Source: Paraflavitalea sp966211765 (GTDB lineage: Bacteria > Bacteroidota > Bacteroidia > Chitinophagales > Chitinophagaceae). From it: a stretch of 64,000 nucleotides of DNA. Shown piece after piece: positions 53,655 to 62,443 of the stretch (position 1 is the first letter of the stretch; each line of letters opens with the position of its first letter). The notes beneath the pieces were generated by a model. The model had not been told where the DNA came from, ran no database searches, and saw only the letters and a list, made by a program, of their open reading frames with translations. A program made the translations under genes and the position numbers. Location of the stretch: positions 1 to 64,000 of the forward strand of contig CBIHOV010000044.1 of NCBI GenBank assembly GCA_966211765.1, given 5' to 3'.

Positions 53655-54488
53655 TTACCAATAATTATAGGCTTTTCTGAATATCCTTTCCGACGATCTG
53701 TTGGACTTACCGTTTCTTTTAAAGTTTACCTTATAGATAATTTCTTCCGTGCAGTTGCCTAAATTATCGTACGTACGATCTGCTTCATAATGCGTGAGCG
53801 TTCCATCCAGGGCTTTACTGGTCCACCTGATCAGGTCACCCTGTGCGTTGTATTCCTTTCCTTCGGCAGGAAACAAATGCGCATTGGTAAAGCTAATGGT
53901 GATCGTGTCTGTTGACAGTACCTTGCCATCATTCCGGAGCACCGAGGTCACTACCTTGTTTTGGTCATAGAGGTAAACAGCTGTTTCTTTTCCGTAGGGG
54001 CGGCCGTTGCCATCAAAAGTAGTGAGCTCTAGCGGATGCCCTTATTCATTACAAACAATAATGGTGGTACCGGTAATACGACCCACGGCATCTTTGTCCG
54101 TGATACCGGTTAAATGATGATTGCTGTCGTAGCTGTAAACAGTGCTTCTTGTTGAATATCCCATAGTGGCCGACCAGCTTTCAGACCTCCTGCTCAGCGT
54201 GTGTTGGTGTATGGTATCGTTGGTGAAGGTCGACTGGGATGTTAAGCGCTTAGCCTCGTCAAACTGTTCCGACTTCAGCAGCATGCCTGATGGATCGAAG
54301 GTCAGGATTGAGCTGTCCACCTTATTTCCTTTGGTATTGTAGAAAATATTGGTCTTCGTAATTTTTTGGGGTTTGACTGATTTATAATCCCGTTGTTCTT
54401 GGAAATGAAGGGCTGAGAATATATTAATTTGCGCATGGGCCGTATGAATGAGCAGTAGGCAGAAGATAAGGATTGTCAGTGCACGCAT
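53655..54488 (-). pseudogene. Secreted RHS/YD-like protein interrupted by an in-frame stop
   Basis: The reading frame starts at 54488 with a signal peptide (ends AHAQ), runs 148 codons, meets TAA at 54042-54044, and then continues in the same frame for 129 more codons to the stop at 53655-53657. Both halves share the same style: YNTKGNKVDSS, YDSNHHLTGITDKDAVGR before the stop and FDGNGRPYGKET, YNAQGDLIRWTSK after it. These resemble RHS/YD-repeat proteins. A single substitution explains the break; a sequencing error or readthrough cannot be excluded. The restored protein would have about 277 residues. Confidence 0.75.
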
Positions 54489-54522
54489 GTCAGGATGTTA
54501 TAAGGTAGGAGATGGGGCTGAT

Positions 54523-54987
54523 CTATTTACACGGCACTTCCGCTAATTTTATGGGGCCGTCGAATTGCAGCGAGTCAAGGCTTTTGAATCGTACTTTATC
54601 CTGGACTGTATAGCTTTCTCCATGGCCTTCAATAAAGCTGCCATTGTCCAGTTTGAAAGCTACTTGTCTCTCCGAGGTGGTGCCTTCCGAAATAAAGGTA
54701 TAGTTGGCTACCAGTATATTTCCCTGCATGCCGCCCTTGATGGTTCCTTTGTTGATATCCTTTCCATCGAGGTTGTATACCAGGAGTCCGGTAATGGCAT
54801 CTCCCACATGGATCAGCTTTAAAATAACCGTGTCTGCTTTGTTGATGTACTCATAGCAGTTAATGGCGGAGGACTGTTCGGCTTTCTTTTCAGCAGCAGG
54901 TGCAGATGCCTCCTTTTCTTTTTCACCCAGTTTACAGGAGATCAGTACAACGGAGGCCAGGAGGGTAAAAAGTAGTTTCAATGACAT
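54523..54987 (-). CDS. Small lipoprotein, unknown function
   Basis: A 154-residue lipoprotein with lipobox LISC near residue 18, followed by a Lys/Glu/Ala-rich linker and a beta-rich domain (TGLLVYNLDGKDINKGT, FIEGHGESYTVQDKVRF). A Cys lies three residues from the C-terminus and another near 43. I cannot name a family, though small domains of this kind are common in Bacteroidota. It lies 34 bases upstream of the interrupted gene, same strand. Confidence 0.7.
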   Translation of the reverse strand: MSLKLLFTLLASVVLISCKLGEKEKEASAPAAEKKAEQSSAINCYEYINKADTVILKLIHVGDAITGLLVYNLDGKDINKGTIKGGMQGNILVANYTFISEGTTSERQVAFKLDNGSFIEGHGESYTVQDKVRFKSLDSLQFDGPIKLAEVPCK

Positions 54988-55035
54988 GAGGTATAATTGT
55001 TATTAAGCGCTAATATAATCGCTAAAAAAGAAACT

Positions 55036-55128
55036 ACGAAAATAAAAGAACTGCGCATTGTCCTTACGGGAGAGAACGTTGAGGAGATCCTCCGGTTTTA
55101 TTGCGATACAACAAGCTTCACCACTTCA
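55036..55128 (+). pseudogene. Decayed 5' fragment of a VOC-family gene
   Basis: Thirty-one codons match the start of the VOC gene at 55938 at both DNA and protein level (KIKELRIVLTGENVEEI versus KIKELRIILTVENLEEI). Its initiating ATG has become ACG (55036-55038), and the similarity stops after the ACCACTTC word. The remaining frame to 55188 does not look like the VOC protein. It is a truncated partial duplicate about 900 bases from its parent. Confidence 0.75.
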
Positions 55129-55206
55129 ATGATCAATATTTTGCGGGGTAGCAGTCTTAGTGGAGTTTCGTTTTACACGGATGTTTAATTTCAAACAATC
55201 CTTAGC

Positions 55207-55238
55207 ATAAAAAAGCCTGCAAGTACACACTTGCAGGC
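55207..55238 (-). terminator. Intrinsic terminator after the 55261 barrel gene
   Basis: GCCTGCAAGT (55215-55224) and ACTTGCAGGC (55229-55238) form a ten-base stem with a four-base loop. Read on the minus strand, a T-run follows (55214-55207), ending the barrel gene message. Confidence 0.85.
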
Positions 55239-55260
55239 ATTCTTCATTAAACAAGTTAAA

Positions 55261-55785
55261 CTAGAACTTGAAGGCAACACCGATACGGACATTGGTAGAC
55301 CCTATGGCGCCAAGCTCAACAAAGGCTCCGATATTATCGGAAAAATAATATTTACCACCAGCCAGGATACCCAGGTATACGCCGCTGCCGTAGCTGGACT
55401 TAAGTCCTGATCCGGAATAACCATCATTCCAGCTGAAAGTGCGGTATCCAAGTGTAGCGCCGCCATACACATCAATCTTTTTATTCTCGATATTCAACAA
55501 GGTGTTGAAATGGTATGATCCTCTTGCTCCGAAATACAGGGCCGTGAATTTGTAATCCCCCAACCCTTTATACTTGTGAGAGAGGTAGTCAAAATTTGCA
55601 CCCACACTGATATCATCTGTTATGCCCAGTTCAAATGAAGCGCCGAAAGGAATACCACCACTGTAATAAGAATTAAGCCCCAGGCCAATATTCAACAATT
55701 TATCACCTTTGGAATAGCCTCCATTCTGAGCGAACATAACCATTGAAAGCAATAAAGCACCAGTTAATACACCAATCTTTTTCAT
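55261..55785 (-). CDS. Outer membrane beta-barrel protein
   Basis: A 174-residue exported barrel of the small Bacteroidota OMP type: signal peptide (ends VMFAQ), then repeating amphipathic strands such as LLNIGLGLNSYYSG and VGANFDYLSHKY, and a final strand VRIGVAFKF. Function unknown; most members of this group are uncharacterised porin-like proteins. A promoter is visible upstream and a terminator downstream, so it is a single-gene unit. Confidence 0.85.
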   Translation of the reverse strand: MKKIGVLTGALLLSMVMFAQNGGYSKGDKLLNIGLGLNSYYSGGIPFGASFELGITDDISVGANFDYLSHKYKGLGDYKFTALYFGARGSYHFNTLLNIENKKIDVYGGATLGYRTFSWNDGYSGSGLKSSYGSGVYLGILAGGKYYFSDNIGAFVELGAIGSTNVRIGVAFKF

Positions 55786-55814
55786 GACTTCGTTTTAAAG
55801 GAAAAAATTTCCTG

Positions 55815-55845
55815 CAAAACTATAGCATGGCACTATTGGGGGCAA
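55815..55845 (-). promoter_or_regulatory. Promoter of the 55261 barrel gene
   Basis: On the minus strand TTG (55845-55843), 20 bases, TAGTTTTG (55822-55815) matches the Bacteroidota consensus. It gives a leader of about 25 bases to the ATG at 55785. Confidence 0.75.
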
Positions 55846-55937
55846 TCCCTGAAAAACAGGATTTCCGAGCTACCGGTTTCCCGGTACTTGGTCCGTGTTT
55901 CCTTGCAGCTATTTCTTAACTTGCTAATAAACAAACC

Positions 55938-56339
55938 ATGAAAATAAAAGAACTGCGCATTATCCTTACCGTAGAGAACCTGGAGGAGATCATCCAATTT
56001 TACCGCGATACAGCAGGCCTCACCACTTCCAAAGAATGGCAGGAAGAAGGCGGCAGCGGCATCATCCTGGAAGCGGGGAAAGCTTCCCTGGAACTGGTCG
56101 ACAAAAAACATGCAGCCCGTATAGATCAAATTGAGGTAGGACATCAGGTGGCCGGTCCTGTTCGCCTGGCTTTGAATATCGGAGAAGATATCGAAGGTGC
56201 CTCCACTACCCTGATAGCAGGCGGCGCTTTAAAGATAGCCGAGGTGAAGCAAGCTCCCTGGAGTAAGGTGATGCGCCTGCAGGATCCCGCTGGTATGCAA
56301 TTCACGTTGTTTGACACGTCTACTTTGTTTGAGGAATGA
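55938..56339 (+). CDS. VOC-family (glyoxalase/bleomycin-resistance fold) protein
   Basis: A 133-residue cytoplasmic protein with the two beta-alpha-beta-beta-beta modules of the vicinal oxygen chelate fold: first half IKELRIILTVENLEEIIQFYRDTAGLT, second half VRLALNIGEDIEGAS, ending RLQDPAGMQFTLFD. The usual metal ligands are not obvious (no His in the first strand), so it may bind rather than catalyse. It ends one base from the converging hypothetical gene. A degraded copy of its 5' end lies at 55036. Confidence 0.88.
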   Translation: MKIKELRIILTVENLEEIIQFYRDTAGLTTSKEWQEEGGSGIILEAGKASLELVDKKHAARIDQIEVGHQVAGPVRLALNIGEDIEGASTTLIAGGALKIAEVKQAPWSKVMRLQDPAGMQFTLFDTSTLFEE

Positions 56340-56340
56340 G

Positions 56341-57009
56341 TTATTCCTTTATCACCTTCACCACCGCCATTGCGTTCTGTGTTTTCTCAAGCATTAAAAA
56401 TTCTCCGGAAACATACCGGTAAAATGAGATGCCCAGCGATACAATGATGGGAGGTTCAGTTCCCTCAGGTACCGGGCATACCAGTTGTACGGCTTCGCGG
56501 ACACGCTTGTTTACATCAAGAAAATCGGTGGTCACTGGTTTCACTGGATATGCTTCCTTTTCAAAATCAATAGCAGCAGCAATGCCTGTGAGCCTAAAGT
56601 AGTCGGCTCCGGAAGGTGCACCGATCATTGCCCTTGGCATCAGCATCGGCAATTCAATCGCGACGCGTGTCTGATCGGCTGTCACCTGCCAACTGGTTCG
56701 CAACACTTGTTGAAGGTTGGTATCATTATTGAAATTGAACCCTTCCAATATCGACAATTCTCCCTGCCTTACGGTACGCTTCCCTCGACCGTTTACCGGA
56801 TCACTTTGAATAACACTCATCATCACTCTTGTAAGCCGGCCCGATACATACCTGTCTGCAAAATTGCGCAATACCAACAAATGGGCATGCCGTATCAGGC
56901 GATTCGCTTTGCCTGCCCGTCCAAATTCGGACATGGTTTCCCTGCTGTGTTCAAATACTGGATCTTGTAGCAATCGTTCCCTGGTCAGCGTAGTCTTCCG
57001 TTTTGCCAT
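56341..57009 (-). CDS. Hypothetical protein, 222 residues
   Basis: A basic N-terminus (MAKRKTTLTRERLLQDPVFE) with no signal peptide, then a mixed alpha/beta body (ETMSEFGRAGKANRLIRHAH, RVMMSVIQSDPVNGRGKRT). I do not recognise the family. It converges one base from the VOC gene. Upstream of its start is the four-copy repeat array. Confidence 0.65.
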   Translation of the reverse strand: MAKRKTTLTRERLLQDPVFEHSRETMSEFGRAGKANRLIRHAHLLVLRNFADRYVSGRLTRVMMSVIQSDPVNGRGKRTVRQGELSILEGFNFNNDTNLQQVLRTSWQVTADQTRVAIELPMLMPRAMIGAPSGADYFRLTGIAAAIDFEKEAYPVKPVTTDFLDVNKRVREAVQLVCPVPEGTEPPIIVSLGISFYRYVSGEFLMLEKTQNAMAVVKVIKE

Positions 57010-57436
57010 GTAAGTTAGTAGTCATTTACTTGTTGTAGATCGTTATTAAATTCCCTATTTACTATAGGGCAATAGCACTCCATCCACACCAAACCCGCAC
57101 TAAACCCACACCAAATCCGCACTGGCCCTGTTTAGTCAGTGCGGGTTTGGTCCGGAAACAATGCCGTTTCAGTGCGGTTTGTGATGCAATAGATCACTAC
57201 CTGTTCCGGTAAGAACAGGGAAAACCGTTGATCCTGAGCTATTTGGTTGGGAATAAATTAACTGGCGAAGTACGTATGCACAGTCGTAGAATATAAAACT
57301 AGGGACTTTAGTCGATATTTTTCCCTGCAAATGGATAAAATATTTCTTGTACATCCATGCGCTTATCACTCCAATGAGAGGAAGCCGCCTTGGCAAAGTC
57401 TAATCTTGCAATGGTTTATCCGATCACATGCGAAAG
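57010..57436. other. 427-base region with a repeat array
   Basis: Beyond the array at 57085-57183 and a CCCTAT/ATAGGG stem at 57053-57069 nothing coding is convincing. A 75-codon minus-strand frame at 57169-57396 has no supporting features. No RNA gene seen. Confidence 0.5.
57085..57183. repeat. Four-copy direct/inverted repeat of CACACCAAAYCCGCACT
   Basis: Copies: CACACCAAACCCGCACT at 57085-57101; CACACCAAATCCGCACT at 57107-57123, 22 bases apart; an inverted AGTGCGGGTTTGGT at 57138-57151; and an inverted AGTGCGGTTTGTG at 57171-57183 with one base missing. The first and third copies can form a 14-base perfect stem. Confidence 0.7.
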
Positions 57437-57832
57437 CTATTTCGCCTTCGCTTTCTCCTTTGTCACCGCTGCATTCTTCTTGATCCTATACTTCACGATC
57501 CTGGTGATCAGCGTCAGCGGCATCTCCTGGTCCAGCGGAAATTGTACCGAACCCTTCCCCGTTTTATAGCCAGCCAGCGCTTTCTCAAAAGCAGGCTCAC
57601 CCGTAGGTGCCGGGAAAAAACCAATATGTTTTTTGAAAGCGGCAAACAGCACCAGTTGCTTACCATCCAGCAGAAAAGCAGGCATGGCATATTTGATCGC
57701 TTCCTCCGTTGCAGGGGCCGCTGCCCGCACAGTGGCCCGTATTTGTTTTAATACTTTTTGTACAGGAGCAGGAAAGCCGGCAATATAGGCATCAATATCG
57801 GCGGCGGGAGCGTTGGTCATGCTGTTAGCCAT
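57437..57832 (-). CDS. DUF1801 (YdhG/YobT-like) protein
   Basis: A 131-residue cytoplasmic protein with the DUF1801 pattern: DIDAYIAGFPAPVQKVLKQIR, EEAIKYAMPAFLL, HIGFFPAPTGEPAF, KGSVQFPLDQEMPL, and a lysine-rich tail. Family members are proposed iron chaperones or small ligand binders. The start is ATG at 57832, preceded by no clear -7 box. Confidence 0.9.
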   Translation of the reverse strand: MANSMTNAPAADIDAYIAGFPAPVQKVLKQIRATVRAAAPATEEAIKYAMPAFLLDGKQLVLFAAFKKHIGFFPAPTGEPAFEKALAGYKTGKGSVQFPLDQEMPLTLITRIVKYRIKKNAAVTKEKAKAK

Positions 57833-58071
57833 CGTGGATGTTTTTAAGATGAAGGGAATAATTCAAAGCTAGCCCCTTCCGGCCATTTTAGTCAGTGTGA
57901 AAGCGACATAATAAGGCAGCAATTGCGACAAAAAAACACACCCGGCAGCAAGGTGCACAATTTGGCTCGTCAGGCCCAACAGGCTCCCCGGAAGCCATTT
58001 CGTCCGCTTCATACACAACAGCCTGGCACAGCCGGGCGCCGGCAGGTACATTTGGCTATAATACTTTCCGT

Positions 58072-59451
58072 ATGCACAGAATCATCTTTTTCGCTTGCCT
58101 CTTCCTCGCAGCCTGCTCCAAATCAAGTAAAGAGCCCAATGAAGAGCTGCCTGGTACTCCCCTCCAAAAAGCAAGGGGCGCCACCGCCGGCCCCCTGGTA
58201 TCTGCCGCTATTGGCGCCAATGGAGGTGTGCTCGCCACAGCCGACGGACGCGTAAAGATCACCGTACCCGCAGGAGCCGTCGGCGCAAACACTACCTTCA
58301 GTATTCAACCCATACAAAATACCCTGCGCCCCGGTAAACCCGACAGCCGCTCCTTTCGCCTCCTGCCGGAAAATATCACCTTCACACAACCCATCACCGT
58401 AGAACTAAAATACGATCCGGCCGATCTCAGCTTCGGCACCGAAGATGTACTGCGCGTAGCCTACCAAACGGCCGCAGGCTTTTGGAAGTCCGTTCCGGCA
58501 GCTCTCAATAAAACCAACCACACCCTCACTGTACAGGTGAAGCATTTTTGCGACTTTGCTTTTTACAACCAGTTCGAACTCTTCTCCAACCGTGATATCG
58601 CCACGGCCGGTGAAAAAGTATCCTTCGCAGTAGGAGTAGTACACGTGGACGAAGAAAAAACAGGCGATGACGACGACCTGCTCGCGCCATTGCTGCATTA
58701 CATTGCCAGCGAATTCGATCACAACTCCGAAACCAGTTATACCCAGTTAAGCAATAACTATATCACCCGGGTCAAAGAATGGAAGGTCGTCACCGGTGGT
58801 GGCAACATCGTAGCAAAGGCCAATGGATGGGGGGTGAATGGTGATGCAGAATACACTGCGCCGACAACCATCACCGAAGTAAAAGACGCCATCATTGAAG
58901 TATCCCTCGAAGGCACCAAACCCATTCCCGATCCTACAGCCCCCGGCGGCTTCCGCAAATTGGGCCAGCTCATCATCCGAAAAACCATCAAACTCACCCC
59001 GGGCGACTTTGTATTGGCGCAATTCAACGGGGCCGATGTTCCACTCAACGATGGCGCTCTGGCCATCGCCGGAAATGGCCTTACAGCCATTGCAGCTACC
59101 AACAACGCCCTGGGTATGGGCGTTTCCATCAGTGTGGGCGCTATGAGCACCGGAGGTTTCTCCTGTGAATTGCCGCAGCCTAATTCCGGCAAAGCCAGCG
59201 TCACTTTCAATTACAAACTGCCCAATGGCACCGCCGTAGTTGCCGCGGGCGCCTATTGCGAAATGCAAGGCACGGAAGCCGTCACAAAATATTCATCCGG
59301 TACCCTCAACATTACCCGCTTTGGAGCGCCCGGCGAGATCATAGAAGGCCGGTGGTCGGGGTCCCTCTACCAGGAAACACCCAATACCAACGGCTGTCAA
59401 TTTGAAACCAAAAACGTTTCCGTTTCTTTCAGGATCAGGCGTGGCGCCTGA
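58072..59451 (+). CDS. ZU5-like lipoprotein
   Basis: A 459-residue lipoprotein (lipobox LAAC near residue 15). Residues about 45-135 resemble a ZU5-type domain (ANGGVLATADGRVKITVPAGAV, ENITFTQPITVELKYDP). The rest is a beta-rich region with an acidic run (EEKTGDDDDLL near 202) and repeated strand-like patterns near 240-330; the last third looks Ig-like. No catalytic motif is visible. Surface or periplasmic binding is inferred. It precedes the YetA-like gene by 102 bases on the same strand. Confidence 0.75.
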   Translation: MHRIIFFACLFLAACSKSSKEPNEELPGTPLQKARGATAGPLVSAAIGANGGVLATADGRVKITVPAGAVGANTTFSIQPIQNTLRPGKPDSRSFRLLPENITFTQPITVELKYDPADLSFGTEDVLRVAYQTAAGFWKSVPAALNKTNHTLTVQVKHFCDFAFYNQFELFSNRDIATAGEKVSFAVGVVHVDEEKTGDDDDLLAPLLHYIASEFDHNSETSYTQLSNNYITRVKEWKVVTGGGNIVAKANGWGVNGDAEYTAPTTITEVKDAIIEVSLEGTKPIPDPTAPGGFRKLGQLIIRKTIKLTPGDFVLAQFNGADVPLNDGALAIAGNGLTAIAATNNALGMGVSISVGAMSTGGFSCELPQPNSGKASVTFNYKLPNGTAVVAAGAYCEMQGTEAVTKYSSGTLNITRFGAPGEIIEGRWSGSLYQETPNTNGCQFETKNVSVSFRIRRGA

Positions 59452-59503
59452 TCCATAAGGCGCAACCGGGGCATGGCAGGATAGTCATTCATCGCCCGTA
59501 GGA

Positions 59504-59511
59504 TACATTTG
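59504..59511 (+). promoter_or_regulatory. -7 box of the YetA-like gene
   Basis: TACATTTG fits TAnnTTTG and lies 42 bases upstream of the ATG at 59554. No good -33. Confidence 0.45.
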
Positions 59512-59553
59512 TTGCACACCTCCTGAAAGGGGTACAACAAACCACACCTAACG

Positions 59554-62289
59554 ATGAACAAAAAACCTGCCCTGTCCCGCCGCCATTTTGTAAAGCATTC
59601 CATGGTACTCGCTGCCGGCCTGCCCCTGGCAAGTACCCTGCCCGCCTGGGCCACAGCAACGGAAGAAGAGTTACCACCGGCCGCACCCATACCCCTCCAA
59701 TGGCTCGATGGCAAAGCACCCATCCTGCCCGGTGGCGCCACCTGGGGGGTGCCCTGGCCCAAAGGATCCATTACAAAAAATACGGCCTTCGCCTTGCAGC
59801 AGGCCGTCGGTGCACAACTGCCCCTCCAGTCGTGGCCCCTCGCATACTGGCCCGATGGTTCGCTCAAATGGACGGCCCATGCAACTGCCTGGCAACAACC
59901 ACTCACCGATGACTTGCAACTGGTCACCACCAAAGCGCCGGCCACGGCCTCCCCACCCATGGCCACCGAAAATGCAGCCACCATTACCATCCGCACAGGC
60001 CTCATCACTGCCACCATCAATAAGAAAGGCGCCACCATCATTCAATCCATCGCACGCAACGGAAAGCCCATAGCCCTGGAAGGAAAGCTTATCCTGCACA
60101 CCCGCACCAATCCCGGCAATGAGCCCGGTACTCCCACTACCAACGAGGCCTTCACCGGCAATATAGAAGCAGCCACCCTCGAACAAAATGGGGGAGTAAG
60201 GACCTTGGTAAAAATAGAAGGGAAACATACCGGCACGAATGGCCGCAGTTGGCTGCCCTTTGTAATACGCTTGTACTTTTACAAAGACAGCGATGCCATT
60301 CGCATACTCCACACCATCACCTTTGATGGCGATGAGCAAAAAGATTTTATCAGCGGCCTCGGCATCCGCTTCAGCGTACCCCTGCAGGAGGAAATGCACA
60401 ACCGCCACATCCGCTTCACAGGCGAAGGGCAGGGTATCTTTGCCGAAGCCGTTCGTGGATTGACCGGCCTGCGCCGCGATCCCGGCAAAGCTTTCACCGA
60501 TGCGCAAATCGCCGGCAAAGCCACACCGCCCCTCAGCCAGTTTCCTGCAGCAGTAGCCCAAAGACTGCAATACATTCCGGCCTTTGGCGATTATACCCTT
60601 TTGCAGGCTTCACCAAATGCCTTCGATATCCAAAAGCGCACCCGCGAAGGTTTTGGATGGATACAGGCTGCCCACGGTACCCGCTCAGCCGGTATGGTAT
60701 ACCTGGGTACGCCCACCGGTGGCATCGCCCTCGGCATCCGCAACTGCTGGCAATCCTATCCGGCACAGCTCGATATCCGCGATGCACACACGGAGAAGGC
60801 AGCACTCACCGCCTGGCTATGGGCGCCCAAAGCCAATCCCATGGACCTTCGCTTTTACCACGATGGCATGGGCCAGGATACCTTCGAAAAACAACGCGAA
60901 GGCCTCGAAATTACCTACGAAGATTATGAACCCGGTTTCGGATCACCGGTAGGTGTGGCCCGCACCAGCGAATTGATGCTCCACCTACTGCCCGCCACTC
61001 CATCCAACCAGCAGCTGGCCCAACTGGCCGGTACCTTGCAACAACCGCCCTTACTGATAACTGCCCCCGCAGTTTACACAGCCGCCGGGGTATTCGGCAC
61101 CGGTTGGAACCAGCCATCTCCCCCTTCAGCAAAAAAGCAGGCCATCGAAAACCAACTGGCAGGGTACTTCGATTATTACCAAAAGCAGGTAGACCAACAC
61201 CATTGGTACGGCTTCTGGAATTATGGCGATGTGATGCACTCTTACGATAAAGACCGCCACACCTGGAAATACGATATCGGTGGTTTTGCCTGGGACAATT
61301 CGGAACTCTCTACCGACCTCTGGTTGTGGTATTATTTCCTCTACACCGGCCGCGCCGATACCTTCCGCATGGCCGAAGCCATGACGCGCCACACCGGCGA
61401 AGTCGATGTGCACCACCTGGGTCCCTTCAGCCCCCTCGGCTCCCGGCACAACGTGCAGCACTGGGGTTGCAGCGCCAAGCAATTGCGCATCTCCACCGTG
61501 GCCAACCGCCGCTTTTATTATTACCTCACCGCCGATGAACGCGTGGGCGACCTCATGCGACAGCAGGTAGAAGCCCACCGTACCCTGCGCACCATCGTGC
61601 CTGGTCGCAAAATAGGGCAGCAGCCCGCTACCCAGGAAGGGTATGCCAGTGTGTCCCTGGGCACCGACTGGGGCGCCATCGCCGCCGCCTGGCTCACCGA
61701 ATGGGAGCGTACGGGTAATGACCAGGTGCGTGACAGGCTTTTCCAAAGCATGCGCACCATTGGCCAGCAGCCCTACGGGTTCTTCACTGGCGCCGCCAAC
61801 ATGGAGCTCAATTCTGGCAAATTCGAACGCATGGACAAAGCCCGACCCACAGCTTCCCACCTCAACGCCGTGTTCGGATTGGCAGAGATCTGTGCCGAGT
61901 TGATCCAGTTGACTGACATTCCGGCTTTTGAGAAAGCGTGGCTCCAATATTGCGAGCTGTACAACGCTTCTCAGGAAGAACAAAAGGCTGCATTGGGAAC
62001 CGGTCTGGGTAAACTAAATTTGCAGCAGGCACATGCCCGGCTCACCGCTTTTGCGGCCCGGCGCAAGCAGGACGACCGCCTCGCCGCCAGGGCCTGGAAG
62101 GAGTTTTTTGATGGGGGAGCGGGCATTCGCAATGCTACCCTGGTGGTGCAGCAGCTGAAAGGGCCAGAGACATTAAGCCCGGTGGACGAAGCGGAAAACA
62201 TTTCCACCAACGCCACCGCCCAATGGGGCCTCACCGCCCTGATGCTCCTCGGTTTCATCGGCCCGGCCTTGCCCGCCGCCAAAAGCTAA
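59554..62289 (+). CDS. Tat-exported YetA/PcRGLX-like (PL26-type) protein
   Basis: A 911-residue protein. The N-terminus has a twin-arginine signal (SRRHFVK, then a hydrophobic run to PAWA). Residues about 45-115 match the YetA/PcRGLX N-terminal RIFT-barrel domain (PLQWLDGKAPILPGGATWGVPWP, YWPDGSLKWTAHAT), and the centre and C-terminus are long alpha/alpha-barrel and sandwich parts (YYFLYTGRADTFRMAEAM, GTDWGAIAAAWL). The family includes fungal exo-rhamnogalacturonan lyase of family PL26, so pectin (RG-I) degradation is likely; the substrate is not proven. Tat export suggests a folded, possibly cofactor-bound protein. Confidence 0.85.
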   Translation: MNKKPALSRRHFVKHSMVLAAGLPLASTLPAWATATEEELPPAAPIPLQWLDGKAPILPGGATWGVPWPKGSITKNTAFALQQAVGAQLPLQSWPLAYWPDGSLKWTAHATAWQQPLTDDLQLVTTKAPATASPPMATENAATITIRTGLITATINKKGATIIQSIARNGKPIALEGKLILHTRTNPGNEPGTPTTNEAFTGNIEAATLEQNGGVRTLVKIEGKHTGTNGRSWLPFVIRLYFYKDSDAIRILHTITFDGDEQKDFISGLGIRFSVPLQEEMHNRHIRFTGEGQGIFAEAVRGLTGLRRDPGKAFTDAQIAGKATPPLSQFPAAVAQRLQYIPAFGDYTLLQASPNAFDIQKRTREGFGWIQAAHGTRSAGMVYLGTPTGGIALGIRNCWQSYPAQLDIRDAHTEKAALTAWLWAPKANPMDLRFYHDGMGQDTFEKQREGLEITYEDYEPGFGSPVGVARTSELMLHLLPATPSNQQLAQLAGTLQQPPLLITAPAVYTAAGVFGTGWNQPSPPSAKKQAIENQLAGYFDYYQKQVDQHHWYGFWNYGDVMHSYDKDRHTWKYDIGGFAWDNSELSTDLWLWYYFLYTGRADTFRMAEAMTRHTGEVDVHHLGPFSPLGSRHNVQHWGCSAKQLRISTVANRRFYYYLTADERVGDLMRQQVEAHRTLRTIVPGRKIGQQPATQEGYASVSLGTDWGAIAAAWLTEWERTGNDQVRDRLFQSMRTIGQQPYGFFTGAANMELNSGKFERMDKARPTASHLNAVFGLAEICAELIQLTDIPAFEKAWLQYCELYNASQEEQKAALGTGLGKLNLQQAHARLTAFAARRKQDDRLAARAWKEFFDGGAGIRNATLVVQQLKGPETLSPVDEAENISTNATAQWGLTALMLLGFIGPALPAAKS

Positions 62290-62443
62290 TCGCCAAAGGC
62301 CGATTAAAACTGCTTAGCAAAAGCAAAAGGCTGCCAGTTAAAACCCGGCAGCAAATGTCGAAGCACAGGACTGCCGATTCACGATTGCCGACTGCCGCGG
62401 GAAGTAGTAACAAAATCTATATAGATAAACATTATCGGAAAGT
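62290..62443. repeat. ATTGCCGACTGCCG word repeats and hairpin
   Basis: GCTGCC (62322-62327)/GGCAGC (62339-62344) makes a short stem. 62368-62398 has GACTGCCGATTCACGATTGCCGACTGCCG, the same word family as 43296-43320. Confidence 0.45.

Noticed and set aside
57169..57396. A 75-codon minus-strand frame in the repeat-array gap
   Set aside because: No promoter, no recognisable features, and it overlaps the fourth repeat copy.
57869..58051. A 60-codon minus-strand frame with a hydrophobic stretch, upstream of DUF1801
   Set aside because: It could encode a small membrane peptide, but no conservation evidence is available and the length is within chance expectation.
61126..61983. A 285-codon minus-strand frame opposite the YetA-like gene
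   Set aside because: Antisense shadow in GC-rich codon-biased DNA; His/Gly/Val-rich with no motif.
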